Shown: positions 12,705-23,947 of the stretch, one piece after another
Numbering within the stretch: position 1 is the first letter of the stretch
Layout: every line of letters starts with the position of its first letter
DNA from: Zoroaster sp. YZ-2022
Lineage: Eukaryota > Echinodermata > Asteroidea > Forcipulatida > Zoroasteridae
Direction of reading: 5' to 3'
Assembly: GCA_029582265.1 (NCBI GenBank)
Contig: CM055837.1
Location: 10,801,926 to 10,865,925 of the forward strand
DNA length: 64,000 nucleotides
Translations under genes and position numbers: made by a program
Notes under the pieces: generated by a model
The model's database searches: none
Told to the model about the DNA's origin: nothing
What the model saw: the letters and a program-made list of their open reading frames with translations, nothing else

Positions 12705-13718
12705 CACTGCATAATCACGGGAAATAACCTATACAAACCTATATTTTGGCATTTGGTAAACCTATAATAACCTATATTTTGCTTACAAAACCTATTTAAA
12801 ACCCTGTATTTGGTAGATTAGGCACTGGGTGGCCTGCAATATACATGTAACTTCTCAGAATATATTGACATTGGTACAGTGCATTGTATTTCCAGTGTTC
12901 TTTCAATCCACTGCCATCCTTCCATGTTTACAGTCTCAAAGATCATTATTGATGTATTTTATATTCTGGACCAGGGCCCCATCATTGTCATTTTCTCCTA
13001 GATTCCTGTGGCCTGTTTTACCCACATTGTTCAAATACATTTTTTTTTTATAACTGCGGTTTAATAACCCAGGGTAAATACTGGCAACTTGATAAATTAT
13101 TAATGTCAATAACGAGTGCAGGTATGACTGCCGGCACAGGAGTCCTACATCTTATTACACAGAGGGCTTCCCCAGTGGGTCATAAAATAAAAATTATGTT
13201 ATCTGGAGCAGAAGCAGTGTCTTTGATATCATTTAGTATTAATTTATGGGATATTTATTTCTTATGCTGGTATGCACTGGGGTTGAATGTTAATTAAACG
13301 TGGCTGAGAATATCCCTGAGTTACAGATCACTGATTCATTTTAATTGAACATAAATAGAGACGGTAGTGTACGTAAATTCATCATCATACATGGTTATCG
13401 TGCCCGGTCAGTTGTGATGGCTCTGAGATATTGTTTTTCAGTAGTTAGTACACTGTATCACTACATGATGATCAGCAAGATTGAATCATGACAGGAAGCG
13501 ATCCATCCCATTGTGACATTTTTGCCTAATAAGTCTGGAACGTGTGTGATTTTTGGGGGTCATGACTTCTTTATATTCGCCATGCATCCTGGCCTTGCGG
13601 GATCTGCTGTTTCCCTCACTGATTTTTCTGCAAAGGATTCGAAACGTGTTTTATTGTGGAAGGGGAGGCCTTTAACTGGCCTCTGCTGTCTGATCTTAGC
13701 CTTGGTGCCGCTTTCCTC

Positions 13719-13875
13719 TTAAAGGGAGTATAAAACACCTTTGGTAATTACCTGATTATAAAATTACTGAGTTGTAATCTTAAAAAAAAAAAAAATTACT
13801 TGATGGTGTATGTACCAAACATCCTAAGAAATTATTCTGTCTGACAGCCTGTCATTATTGAGAAAGCGCGAAATG
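13719..13875 (+). repeat. Dispersed TTAAAGGGAGTAT-type repeat
   Basis: The sequence CTTAAAGGGAGTATAAAACA, then CTTTGGTAATTACCTGAT, AAAATTACTGA, ATCTTAAAAAAA and ACTTGATG recurs at 39920-40045 (CTTTTGGTAATTACCCGATG and the following blocks), and a related start is at 2656 (TTTAAAGGGAGTATACACC). A dispersed repeat of unknown class. The TTAAAGGG start resembles the TTAA-flanked elements elsewhere in the window, but no right end is visible. Confidence 0.5.
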
Positions 13876-15378
13876 TATTACACATTTGAAATGGACCAAG
13901 GCTGTTAATCCATTTCTACATTGCATACACGAAAAATGATTGCATTTTCACTGTTTTCTTGTAAATGGCGCAATGAAATATGCTGATACTTTAACAGGCT
14001 GGTTTCTGTACATCTCTCTATATTCTTAGACTGGGGACTTGGGACTCTTTATGAATTTACATCATTCAAAATGCAAGTCAACAAACCTATGTTGTATTTT
14101 TACGCGTAAATTCTCAGTATACATGCACAGACATTTTGAATATAACAAAACCTGTTAGACAGTGCATCCATCAACTTGTCGTAATTTTTGTTTACGCTGC
14201 ATACCCACGCCAAAAAAAAAAAATGAAAAAAAATCCCCTTCACATGATTCAAGAAGAGGAACAAAATTTGAATAAACAAGAATTTTAAACCTTGTACAAG
14301 GCTATGTCAATTTTGATTGTATTTACACTGTACTTCACTACTTCAAAGTCATACAACCAAACAAGGGCAAAGTAAACACGGAGTTCAAACACTCTACTAT
14401 GCTGGAGTTCCTGTGCGGGCTGAAAAAAATGCTGCCAGAGTGACTGTTGTTAATATTGTGCATCTATACATATATAACACTTCACAGTCTTGGCAACTGG
14501 CTGCCTGTTGTTTGGTCCGGGGTCAAAGGGGGCCTTACTGGGCCCACTGGTTACAAGTTGTTGCACCATTGGTGGTATTCATCAGTTTGCTGTAGGCTTG
14601 TATACATATATTATATGTATCAGGGCTGTTTATTTTGATATGATTATTCATAATGTTACAAGTATCTTTGAACAGTCATATTTATCCTTATTGGCATAAG
14701 GATTTTTATCATTAACACTTCAAGTGTTGACTTGAGTTTCCCCAAGATGGCACCGTGTTATGTAGTGGTTTTTGGTAGCAGATTAAAACTTCAATGGCTT
14801 GAGAATATGGGCAGCTGATGACTAGAATGACCATCATCATCATTCGGCTGCTGTGTGCAGGCGACCACAAGTTTTGTCCTTGTTGCTCTGTCTTGAGCCG
14901 TTTCTGATATCATAGCTGGGGGTCAACATCCCTTCTGAATCTCCAAGCAGTTTGTGGATGTAGCTCAGTAACTAAACTAGTTTGTGTAGACAAATAACTG
15001 CCAGTGAGATCTTATTAAATACATGGAAACACGAGAGTAACTTTAATTCCGCAAGAGATGCTTTCCCCCAAATACTTTCCCCCAAATACTTTCCCCGTTC
15101 AACCACGAATCGATTGTATACAAGCTTAACTTAAATGATAAGTTGATAAAGGTTTCTGACTGACAGCTGTCAATAATCCAATTAGTTTTGAGGTGAAATG
15201 CTGGTTAAAAAGCATGAGAATATTATATTAGTTTAGTAATTTGTATGTAAAATAATGGAATGGCAAATTACCTGTAACAAAATGTTGAGATGTAAAGATA
15301 TAGGACCGATGTTTACTAGTGTTGTTTATTACAGTGTCATTTTGCTGTACTTTTTATATATTTTAGTTACATACTGTG

Positions 15379-15744
15379 GAGTGCCATGGTCGAGCGGTTT
15401 AGTGCATCGGATTTGTGTTCTGATGGCCGAGTCGTCAGAATGTGGGTTCGAATCCCAGCCACAACCGGCGTGCTTGTGTCCTTGAGCAAGACACTTTACC
15501 ATAATTGCTTCTCTCCACCCAGGGGGTAAATGGGTACCTGTGAGGGCAGAGTTGGTTGTTGAGTTTGATTAGCCCTATATGCGCTGAAATGGCAGCAATT
15601 GAGCTGTATACTCCCCAGGGAGCTGAGATGGTTTCAGAAATGATTTATGAGCCTGATGAGCAGGGGTAATAATATAATGCGCCTTGAGCACCAGTTTGGT
15701 GGATAAGTGCGCTATATAAGTCCAGTTATTATTATTATTATAAT
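15379..15744 (+). mobile_element. tRNA-derived SINE, copy 1
   Basis: Head with a tRNA-like A box (TGGTCGAGCGG) at about 15387 and B box (GGTTCGAATCCC) at about 15447, a tRNA-unrelated body (GAGCAAGACACTTTACCATA, GGGTAAATGGGTACCTGTGA, GGAGCTGAGATGG), and a tail GCGCTATATAAGTCCAG followed by TTATTATTATTATTA. The gap and arm sequences are not those of a functional tRNA. The head best fits a class II (Leu/Ser) tRNA ancestor. Two further copies lie at 22223-22550 and 45219-45569, both inverted. Confidence 0.93.
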
Positions 15745-16106
15745 ATTCCTTAAGAAATTTGCATGTGTTGTTCAGTAGTCTGGTCTTTATAGGACCCATT
15801 GAGCAATCATTAAACTATTGAAAGACAATCAATGGTCGAATGGTTGAGAGGATAGTTTTTATCAATGCTTGAATGCACCCAGACAAACTGGTCTCTCCTG
15901 GGTCAAAAGAGCCAATTTACTAATTACTGTCTATTGTGTGGGGAGGATTAGTGAAGGATAAGCAGTGCCATTGATGTTCCAGATTACAGGAGCTGCTTTG
16001 TAGGTATTATTAGGACTGTTGGTTTTCACTCCTTTTGTCTGCTTCCAGAAGCTTTTCCTCATAGGACTGCTTTTAAATCTACATGTAGTAAACTAATGAA
16101 GCCTGC

Positions 16107-16423
16107 TTAACCCTCCTACACATGGAGGCCACTCCAATCCACTAAATTCTGTTCTTTAGCAACCTTCAGTACATACATGTACAAGCCTGCTGTCCTTTCC
16201 ATGTAATCTTACAAAATCAACTGTGTGCCACCCAAGGCCACTGTAAATGTTTGAACATATTAGTATGGCCTGCAATGTATCAATGGGAGACCACTTTACC
16301 CTGCAATCTCGGTGGTGTGACAGTGCACAGAAGGGTAACCATAGGAGGCCACTGGCAACGGCTAATGGCTTGGAGTGGCCTGAATGGGTTGTTTCAAAAA
16401 TTGCACTGATTGTAGGAGGCTAA
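16107..16423 (+). mobile_element. TTAA-type MITE, GGCCACT family, uninterrupted copy
   Basis: Starts TTAACCCTCCTACACATGG and ends TGATTGTAGGAGGCTAA (one base off GGGTTAA). The interior carries GGCCACTCC, AGGCCACTG and GGAGTGGCC in both orientations. It serves as the reference for the inverted copy at 28420-29365, which is split by a LINE insertion. It ends only about 100 bp before the next exon. Confidence 0.85.
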
Positions 16424-16483
16424 TAGTTTTGCCAATAGTTTAACCATTGCCCAATGGGCTCAATAAGGATCAAACTCTTATAA

Positions 16484-16490
16484 TACTAAT
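16484..16490 (+). promoter_or_regulatory. Predicted branch point TACTAAT upstream of the first visible exon
   Basis: TACTAAT lies 31 bases before the acceptor of 16521-16648 and is followed by a pyrimidine-rich tract ending TTTTATCTGCAG. It matches the ideal branch-site consensus closely. It also contains ACTAAT, a match to the ACUAAY core bound by QKI proteins. Function is inferred from position and motif only. Confidence 0.5.
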
Positions 16491-16520
16491 GCTTGTATTT
16501 CTTATTCTTTTTATCTGCAG

Positions 16521-16648
16521 AAATCAATAAAGTTCGCAAGAGCATGTACAACATCAACGACTCAAAACCGCTCATGCTTCCAGACCCAGTTGGCCCAACA
16601 ACTACCCTCTCAGAAAAGCTTTTCGTTCCTGTCAAAACATACCCAGAT
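16521..16648 (+). CDS. QKI-like (quaking/how): Quaking/HOW-like STAR protein, exon with Qua1 end and KH start
   Basis: Acceptor TTATCTGCAG precedes 16521 and donor GTAAGT follows 16648. The first two bases complete a split codon (G|AA, Glu); then 42 whole codons read INKVRKSMYN...DPVGPTTTLSEKLFVPVKTYPD. Against vertebrate QKI this covers the end of the Qua1 helix (EI.RVRKDMYN) and the conserved lead-in to the KH domain (LPDAVGP..QLQEKLYVPVKEYPD), starting at the equivalent of Glu48. Qua1 mediates homodimerisation in this family. The short segment between the two blocks (NINDSKPLM) is shorter than the vertebrate linker. It ends in phase 0, exactly at the QKI exon boundary, and joins the exon at 36506 across a 19.9-kb intron. 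Confidence 0.95.
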
Positions 16649-16947
16649 GTAAGTATTTGCAAACAACAACGTTGTTTTAAATTTACTGGTGAACACCCAC
16701 TCCCACCCCTCAACCCCACCCCTACTCTACCCTCATGCTTGAATCTTTGTGCCAGTTTGTCACAATGAACTTGGAATATAGACCAAAGTGATATATTTTT
16801 TTAAATCGCGATTTGCTGATATATATCTTTAACTTAATAAATTGTAATCTAATTAAAAAAAAGGTATTGCGATATTCGATATTCGATATTATCATGTTAT
16901 CGCCCAAGCTTAGTCTATACCAAGATCTACCCCAAAATGTCTGCCAT

Positions 16948-16971
16948 TGATGATGATGATGATGATGATGA
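16948..16971 (+). repeat. (TGA)n microsatellite
   Basis: Eight perfect trinucleotide TGA units. It lies about 300 bases inside the long intron. No function is implied. Confidence 0.95.
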
Positions 16972-18312
16972 GAATAATGATGGCTCCAGCTGTAGCAGTG
17001 TAAACCTGTCAGGCATTCCAACTGCGTACCCACTGCCGCTGGTTGAAGCACTCAAGGATTAAAGTCTCCAGGCGCTACTTGCCACCTCTACCCACCGTAG
17101 GGTCTATGGACCCTTGACAACGGCGCTGCTCGCTACTGTTAGAGGAGGTCGGAAGGCGTGATTTGCATGTGGGATGAAACAGATGCCGCTGCCGATTAGA
17201 AAATTCTTATTCTTATTTTGTGCGCGTAGAGTGGAGATGTTCCACCCGATTGCTTATCAATTACTAATTAAGTTGATAGAATTACCCATGGCAAATGAAA
17301 ACAGAGCATAAATGTTTAGTTTTATTTTACTTTGTAAAATTTGCACGCAAGGGATAATATTGATTCTCCGCCCGACCCGGACTGAATTTAAAGCAGTTTC
17401 ATACTAAACACACATCAGTGTTATTAATTGACATTCATGCAATTCATCTATAAGTTATTAATGAAGATATTATTTTGATCAAAATGTAAGCAAAAAAATT
17501 TATATGGCGCAAGTGTTAAACTTAATGAGTTTTGAGGTTTTTTTTCAGCAATCATTTTCCTGATTTGTAGCAGTACTCCTACTCTTTTCACAGACAAGTA
17601 TGTAAAGGAATCCTTGGGGCTTGGTATTAAAAAAACAAAAACTTAATGCAGTTCACTTGCACTTTGTGTAACAACACTTACCTAATTTCCCCCAAACCCT
17701 GTTATGTTTTTCTGCACTGTTACACAGTTTGCACTCTTGCCATTCTAGAAAATGGCAGTTATTACATTAGCTTTACATGAACCTCATGTAATGTATATTC
17801 CAGGATTATGCTTTTTATTCCCCCGAGGGTAATTGACTTTGTGGGGGAATTCACAGCAGATTGTCTGTGAGTGATCTTGTTAGGCTAAAAACAAAATTCA
17901 AAATAAAAATAAATGCATTTTTGTGTTGTGAATGGACTGGTTTTTCCAGGAATGATTATTATTTTTCTAATTTTGTTTACTTTAATTGGTTATCGTTCAG
18001 CGGCTTTAGATGAAGAAATTTTGCAGACAGGAAGTCGGGCATTCTTTTATTATTGGTCGCATTGTGTGAATTGCCTATGCGATTGGACAGGGCAAACACA
18101 GTTTTTTTTTTCTGTGAGCAAGGGGAGTCCAATTTCCACTGTATTTAAAAAGTTTGTGCATTCTTCAAATAGTTGTTGATATACAGAGTGATAAGTTAAG
18201 ACAAAGAGCTACTTGCTCCAGGGGAAGCACAAACTGAATCTAAAATAGCCCCACACTGCTATGGTCAATTTGGTCGCCCACAAAAACTTAATTATTTAGC
18301 GCCATTGTATTT

Positions 18313-19024
18313 AACACCAAACTGGCAAACTATATTGTACACCAACACCAAACTGGCAAACTATATTGTACACCAACACCAAACTGGCAAACTATATTGT
18401 ACACCAACACCAAACTGGCAAACTATATTGTACACCAACACCAAACTGGCTAACTATATTGTACACCAACACCAAACTGGCAAACTTTGTTGTACACCAA
18501 CACCAAACTGGCAAACTATATTGTACACCAACACCAAACTGGCAAACTATATTGTACACCAACACCAAACTGGCTAACTATATTGTACACCAACACCAAA
18601 CTGGCAAACTTTGTTGTACACCAACACCAAACTGGCAAACTATATTGTACACCAACACCAAACTGGCAAACTATATTGTACACCAACACCAAACTGGCAA
18701 ACTATATTGTACACCAACACCAAACTGGCAAACTATATTGTACACCAACACCAAACTGGCAAACTATATTGTATACCAACACCAAACGGGCAAACTATAT
18801 TGTATGCCAACACCAAACTGGCAAACTATATTGTACACCAACACCAAACGGGCAAACTATATTGTACACCAACACCAAACTGGCAAACTATATTGTACAC
18901 CAACACCAAACTGGCAAACTATATTGTACGCCAACACCAAACGGGCAAACTATATTGTACGCCAACACCAAACTGGCAAACTTTGTTGTACGCCAACACC
19001 AAACTGGCAAACTTTGTTGTACAG
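18313..19024 (+). repeat. 31-bp satellite array, about 23 copies
   Basis: The unit is AACACCAAACTGGCAAACTA plus TATTGTACACC, 31 bases, with starts at 18313, 18344 and onward. Variant units carry TGGCTAAC, CTTTGTTGT, AACGGG, GTATACC, GTATGCC or GTACGCC. The pair TGGCTAAC unit then CTTTGTTGT unit recurs 124 bases apart (18451 and 18575), a four-unit higher-order period; variants with CGGG and GTACGCC concentrate at the 3' end. Because 31 is not a multiple of three, the array is open in all three forward frames, which produces the longest open frame of the window (237 codons) without being a gene. Confidence 0.97.
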
Positions 19025-19841
19025 CCATGTACGGTTCGTCTTGATTTGGATTTTTGAAAATCTTTGGAATTGTAGCTAGCAAATTTTGGGTTGCAGATTT
19101 CTTGTGCTTTTTGAGCAAAAAAATCTGCACTGAAAATTAAACTTAAAATGTGCAGATGCGTAGTTATTTTCATTTAATGGTTTCACTGTCTGATTTTTGG
19201 TTAAAAAAAAAAATCATTATCCAGAAGCACTCTTGATTTGAAATTTTCAAATGCAAGAAAAAAAAAAAAAAATAGTCAGTCATTTTGCTACTACGGTTAA
19301 AAACATTTTTGATATTAAATAAATGGTTCAGTTTGTGGCGTAGTCAAGATCTCAAACTTATAAGAATATGGCAGGTACCTTGGTTATCATAACCTACATG
19401 TACAAGATTTGCTATCCAAACACTGAGGAATATGTAAAGCCGCACGAGGAAATGCAGTTTCAGAATTTGTCAGAAATAACCCCCTCTGATGCAGCCCGCG
19501 GGGTGGGATAACCTTACCAAAATGGAATTTTCTGCATACCCGAGTTATGCTTATACTAAAATATCGTAGGGTGTCATATGCATGTATGTAGTATGCAATC
19601 GCCAAGTACACAAGCAATATAGAGTATATGAGATTTACAGGAAAGCCTTGGGGCAGATATTTTTCAATCAGTGTATATAGTATAAGAACCTACAACTCAG
19701 GGATGTGTTTGTAGGTCTTAGTGTTAGTCAGCAATGCCTCAGAGTGTCTTGTGGATGCCTCGATTTCTAAATGGATGCTATGTTACGTATTTGTAATAAC
19801 ACAGGCAAAAGTATTTTAAATTAAACACTTTGTTGTTAAAA

Positions 19842-19871
19842 AATAATAATAATAATAATAATAATAATAAT
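19842..19871 (+). repeat. (AAT)n microsatellite
   Basis: About ten AAT units in intronic DNA. Such tails often mark decayed retroposons, but no SINE body is visible next to it. Confidence 0.95.
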
Positions 19872-20490
19872 TTGGACACCCTATTTCCAAAAACTGGCTT
19901 ATTGTCTTGGTTGACACTGAGATTGGAGTGTTGGGTCTGCTGGAAATAACAAAAATAAATCGTCAAAATACCAGGAACAACTGATCTTGTGTATTATTTG
20001 ATATCCGTCTTGTTCTGTGTAGTACAGGCAACAGTGTAAAAAAAAAGTGTAATCAATTTGTTTAATGTTGATGATGGTATCAAATATGCATTGAAATCTG
20101 TCATTTTAGAGAAAAATGTAAAATAATCTTTTATGTTTTGAGGTGAAATGTTCTCCAATTACTGTATTATATACGTGTACTTCAGAAATGTTATGAAGAG
20201 CTGTATGACAATTCTAGGTATAAGTAAATATGAATATAAAGTTAGTTTTTTGGTGATGAAAATTTATGAATGCATTTTAACTATATTCTTGCCACAGTTA
20301 AAACTTTCACAGGTTCTTGTATATATCTAGTGAGACAATGTACACTTTCCCTCTATCAAAACCTTTTGGGGCTGCAACTACATGAGTACCTCCTATCAAA
20401 ATTCGTACACAAAATTTCAAATATGTAAAACCACTTTGAGAAACAGGACCTTCCAGTAAATATTTGATACATGTACGTTACTTAAACTGC

Positions 20491-20727
20491 TTAACCCTAA
20501 CCCCCTAAAATCCATCAGTGCACTTTTGGAAACATGCCCTTATCTTCAAAATGCACTATGCATTTTCGTTGATCTTTCATATTCAGCGCTTATGGCCTGT
20601 ACTTCTTGCCAGGTAGTTATTTTTGCCCCATTTGAAGAGGTGAAAGTACCAGTTTCCAACAGTGCTGAATTTTTTCCAATTTCCAAGAAAGTGCCCCTTT
20701 GATTGATTTGGGGTGGTTAGGGTTTAA
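20491..20727 (+). mobile_element. TTAA-type MITE, CCCTAACCCCC subfamily
   Basis: Starts TTAACCCTAACCCCCTAAAA and ends GGGGTGGTTAGGGTTTAA, giving inverted ends CCCTAACC / GGTTAGGG. The interior (ATCCATCAGTGCACTTTTGG, complementary blocks such as CCAAGAAAGTGCCCC) is unrelated to 7927-8349 although the ends are shared. About 237 bp, non-coding. Confidence 0.75.
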
Positions 20728-21278
20728 TCTGCATGATAGTTTGTAGGTTGTTGAGTTTTATCTTTAATCGTGGGATTCCCGAGGGCTCCTTCCCATCTGT
20801 CTCCCTTTCAGTTGGGGCCAGTCTCATTTGGTGATGATGCACACCTTGGGAACACAGAGACGAGGGTTCGCTTACAGTTTATTTGCACAGCAATATGCCT
20901 GACTTGAAATAAAGCGAGCGGTTTCTCTCCCTGACACCTCGTTTGCCATCGCTGTCATTGCTCATTTAGACGGTCGTGTATTTAACTGCCTGTCGTCCAA
21001 ATGCGTTAAACGGCAATAGAGAAATACTTGGCACTACATAGCCCTCATGGGATTATAAGTCCGTCCAAGAGTCGTGCTTTAGTGTTAGCGCCCTTACAAA
21101 ATATGAATTTTAATAATTTGCCCAAGTTGAGAGGCTATTAATATTTAAAGCATGTAATTTAGAATTTACTGGCATAGTTGTTTGTACAGAGTTCATTTGT
21201 TGTGTCTTTCTTGGCCTCGTAATTATTAGACATGGAGATGAGAGGGAACATTATACAAACGAGTTCATTGATCGTATC

Positions 21279-21662
21279 TTATAAGCCTTCGGAATTGCCT
21301 CAAGCATTGACGTGAAAAACAACCTCGTACCTTGGGAAAAAATAAGTACCCTATGTGAAAAGTCGATTGTTGGGGCAAATTCTTTTGGGTGATACGTTGC
21401 AAGTTTTTTACGTATTATGACAACATTACGGAGAATATTTCCTCAAAATTCATCAGATTATAAACAGAATACTTAAATTATTATATCTAATCAATTTCAA
21501 AGAAAAATTCTCCGTAAAAACATGCAACAAAACAATCTCCCCCCTAATGACTTTTCACATATCCTTGTACGCAAGGGTACTAATTTTTTCCAAGATACAT
21601 TTGTACAAGGTTGTTTTTCCCAGTGAGTATGCATGCTCGTGGCAATTCCGATAATGCTTATT
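21279..21662. mobile_element. Fold-back element with about 110-bp imperfect inverted arms
   Basis: The left arm carries GGAATTGCC, AAAAACAACCT, GTACCTTGG, AAAAAATAAGTACCCT and TATGTGAAAAGTC. The right arm carries the complement of these blocks in reverse order from GACTTTTCACATA through AGGTTGTTTTTCCC to GGCAATTCC. The arms enclose an AT-rich spacer that also has a shorter inverted pair (ACGGAGAATAT / AAATTCTCCGT). No coding frame; the transposon class is not evident. Confidence 0.65.
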
Positions 21663-22222
21663 GTTTTCAAGGGAAACTTTATCAAGCGCGTTTCAATATT
21701 TAGACTGCACACATTGCGGACGATTTTGACATGCATTGTACTTAGGTGATTAATAGAATTGAGTGCACTGCACTAAGTTCTATTGTAAATGTCTGAGTGA
21801 ATAACTTCTTGGTATGTTTGGTACCATTACCATCTGAAAACTGTACACTTTTAGAAAATATATTGCTTAGTTTCTTTAAAGGTAATTACCAGCCACTTAA
21901 AACTTGACTTCAGGTATGGCCTTTCTCGATTTACAATGTACACTCGGTGGGTTTCCACTTTTTTTCAAACATCATTGAAGGAAGGTCTATACTTGCATAG
22001 TCTCGTATTTCAAGTCCATTGCCAGACATTTATGTACATACGTGCTTGATCATGTGCTTGTCTTGCCAAGTTGCATGATGTTCTTCAATACATGGACCCT
22101 TTACAAAGAAAGTCTCAGACGGCCTACTTTGCATTTCAAAAAGACCGCAGATACACAGTATGTATGCAAACAGAATCCATCCTTTAAAAGCTTGATTCTT
22201 TATAATAATGGAGGCATTTTTA

Positions 22223-22550
22223 AAGCGCTCAAATACAACGTATCAGAGCGCTGTACATTATTGCCCCTGTTCATTAGGCGCATAAATCATTCCTGAAACC
22301 ATCTCAGCTCCCTGGGGAGTATACAGCTCAATTGCTGCCATTTCAGCGCATATGGGCTAATCAAACACAACCAACCAACTCTGCCCTCACAGGTACCCAT
22401 TTACTCCTGGGTGGAGAGAAGCAATTATGGTAAAGTGTCTTGCTCGAGGACACAAGCACCACGGTCGCGGTCGGGATTCGAACCCACATTCTGACGACTC
22501 AGCCATCAGAACACAAATCCGATGCACTAAACCGCTCGGCCATGACACTT
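22223..22550 (-). mobile_element. tRNA-derived SINE, copy 2 (inverted)
   Basis: Read on the minus strand: GTGTCATGGCCGAGCGG (A box), GGGTTCGAATCC (B box), GAGCAAGACACTTTACCATA, AAATGGGTACCTGTGAGGGC and the GAGCTGAGATGG body, closely matching 15379-15744. A few extra bases (CGCGGTCG) surround the B-box side. The (TTA)n tail is lost or degraded near 22223. A 196-codon minus frame runs through it and is not a gene. Confidence 0.92.
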
Positions 22551-23947
22551 TCAAACGAGCAATATTGGGGTTGCAATTCTTACTTAGGAATTTGGTAGAA
22601 TCAACTCCATCTCTTTGTACAGAGTGTGCAGTAGGGCACAGACAGATGACAATTTTGTTCAAAATTCTTGCATAGTGAAATTTTGTTGGCATGTTAATGC
22701 TTATTTTGAATAGCAAGTCGTGAATTTTTGTAGCAAGTCGTGAATTTGTTGTAGCATTTTGCTGTGCGATACAAGGGAAACAGTTCACTGACAGAGCGGA
22801 CGAAGCTTGTTGTTTTGAAACCAAGATCTTTCCATGGCACAGTGATGGAAGATCAGCCCAGATCAATAATTCAAGACAGTCAAGTGCATGAAATGGACTG
22901 GCTGAATTGGGCTTAGCTTTCTCCCAGGGGAAATGGTGTGAGGCAGGAAAGACAGAAGACACCCGTGTCAAAGACATCTGCTATACAAACAAGCTTAGCA
23001 TATTAAACAAGCAGTAATCGTACACTTCTTGTAAATATTCTCCGAGTGCATCCATACTACATATTATGGTTCCATAAGAACCCAGAGATACATATCTGTA
23101 CAGAAACTAATCTGTGAAAGTTTCGGACAATTATTTTGTTCAATGTCTAATTTTAAAGAATTTTGTAGGTTTTGTAAAATGGAATTGCCGGTAAAATTTG
23201 CCGGTAAAACGACACAAGCAAAACACAGGATATGCATGTGCATCTTTAAGTGCAGTTATTCATTTTAACCATGGTAAATAATTAATTAACCATGGTAAAG
23301 CATCTTTCATTATCAAATTGAATTGAATCATTTTTTAATGTTTAGAATCGGTCCTCTCAGGCTTGTGGGCGTCCACAGAGCACCGTGGCAGTTCTAAAAA
23401 CCATCCTTCCTCACGTTCAACCTCAAATGAACTAACGTTAATAATACCTGCTTAGATCATAATTCCTATGAATGATTGAATACCACGTTCTTCATACAAA
23501 TTCACCAAGAAAAAAAAATCAAATAAGAAAAGAAATTCATCCAAGAAGAGAAATCTATTCCCTGTCTCCACTTAGAAAACAATGAAGGATTTGCTTTCAG
23601 TGAAGATGTACACCCCTTGAGTCATTAGCAGCGTCATCTTTTTCATCTCTCTAAGTCGTTATCCATTAATCATCCAATCCATTGTTTGTCTCTGCTGTGT
23701 GTTTCCCTAAATCCCTTCAGTCTTGGCCTTGACTGACTGTTTTCCATTGTACTGCCGAGGGAAAACCATTCTTGTACTTAAACAATCCTGTGATGATTCC
23801 ATCTTGCCATCACTGTTAATGTGGAAAGATCTCCAGGATTTTGCATATATTTACAAATAATGAATCTTCCAAAAGAGATTGAATCCTAGCATGGAAGCAT
23901 TCTTTTAAAGCCCCATACTGGTAATCACCTGACCTTAAAATGTCAAA

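Larger units (their letters stand above)
1..16520. other. Intron 1 / 5' flank of the quaking-like gene
   Basis: No protein-coding exon can be supported here. The next exon enters with two bases of a split codon, so an upstream exon carrying the start codon and most of Qua1 must exist, but I saw no frame resembling it, so it should lie before base 1. Repeats listed separately occupy much of 2957-16423. Stretches where I see only unique AT-rich DNA or short low-complexity runs are about 600-2640, 3560-4570, 5340-6450, 6660-7270, 9060-11200 (A/C-rich run near 9946-9970), 12800-13700 (AACCTATA motif cluster at 12725-12800) and 13900-15370 (a 15-bp CCCCCAAATACTTTC direct repeat at 15062-15095). 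No promoter is identifiable. Confidence 0.7.

Noticed and set aside
15379..15460. A tRNA gene at the A/B box sequences (also 22470-22550 and 45490-45569)
   Set aside because: The acceptor and other arms do not fold, and the head is followed by a conserved SINE body and (TTA)n tail in three dispersed copies.
1..16520. First quaking exon with the N-terminal Qua1 sequence
   Set aside because: Looked for a frame resembling the DYLMQLMNDKK ... LPNFCGIFNHLERLLDE region ending on a split Glu codon and a GT donor; none is visible, so it must lie upstream.
18366..19079. 237-codon open frame, the longest in the window, plus overlapping frames of 185 and 148 codons
   Set aside because: All are products of the 31-bp satellite read in different phases; identical peptide units appear in every frame and no start, domain or splice context supports a gene.
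22387..22977. 196-codon minus-strand open frame
   Set aside because: Half of it is the SINE read through its tRNA head and the rest has no recognisable domain; no splice or conservation evidence.
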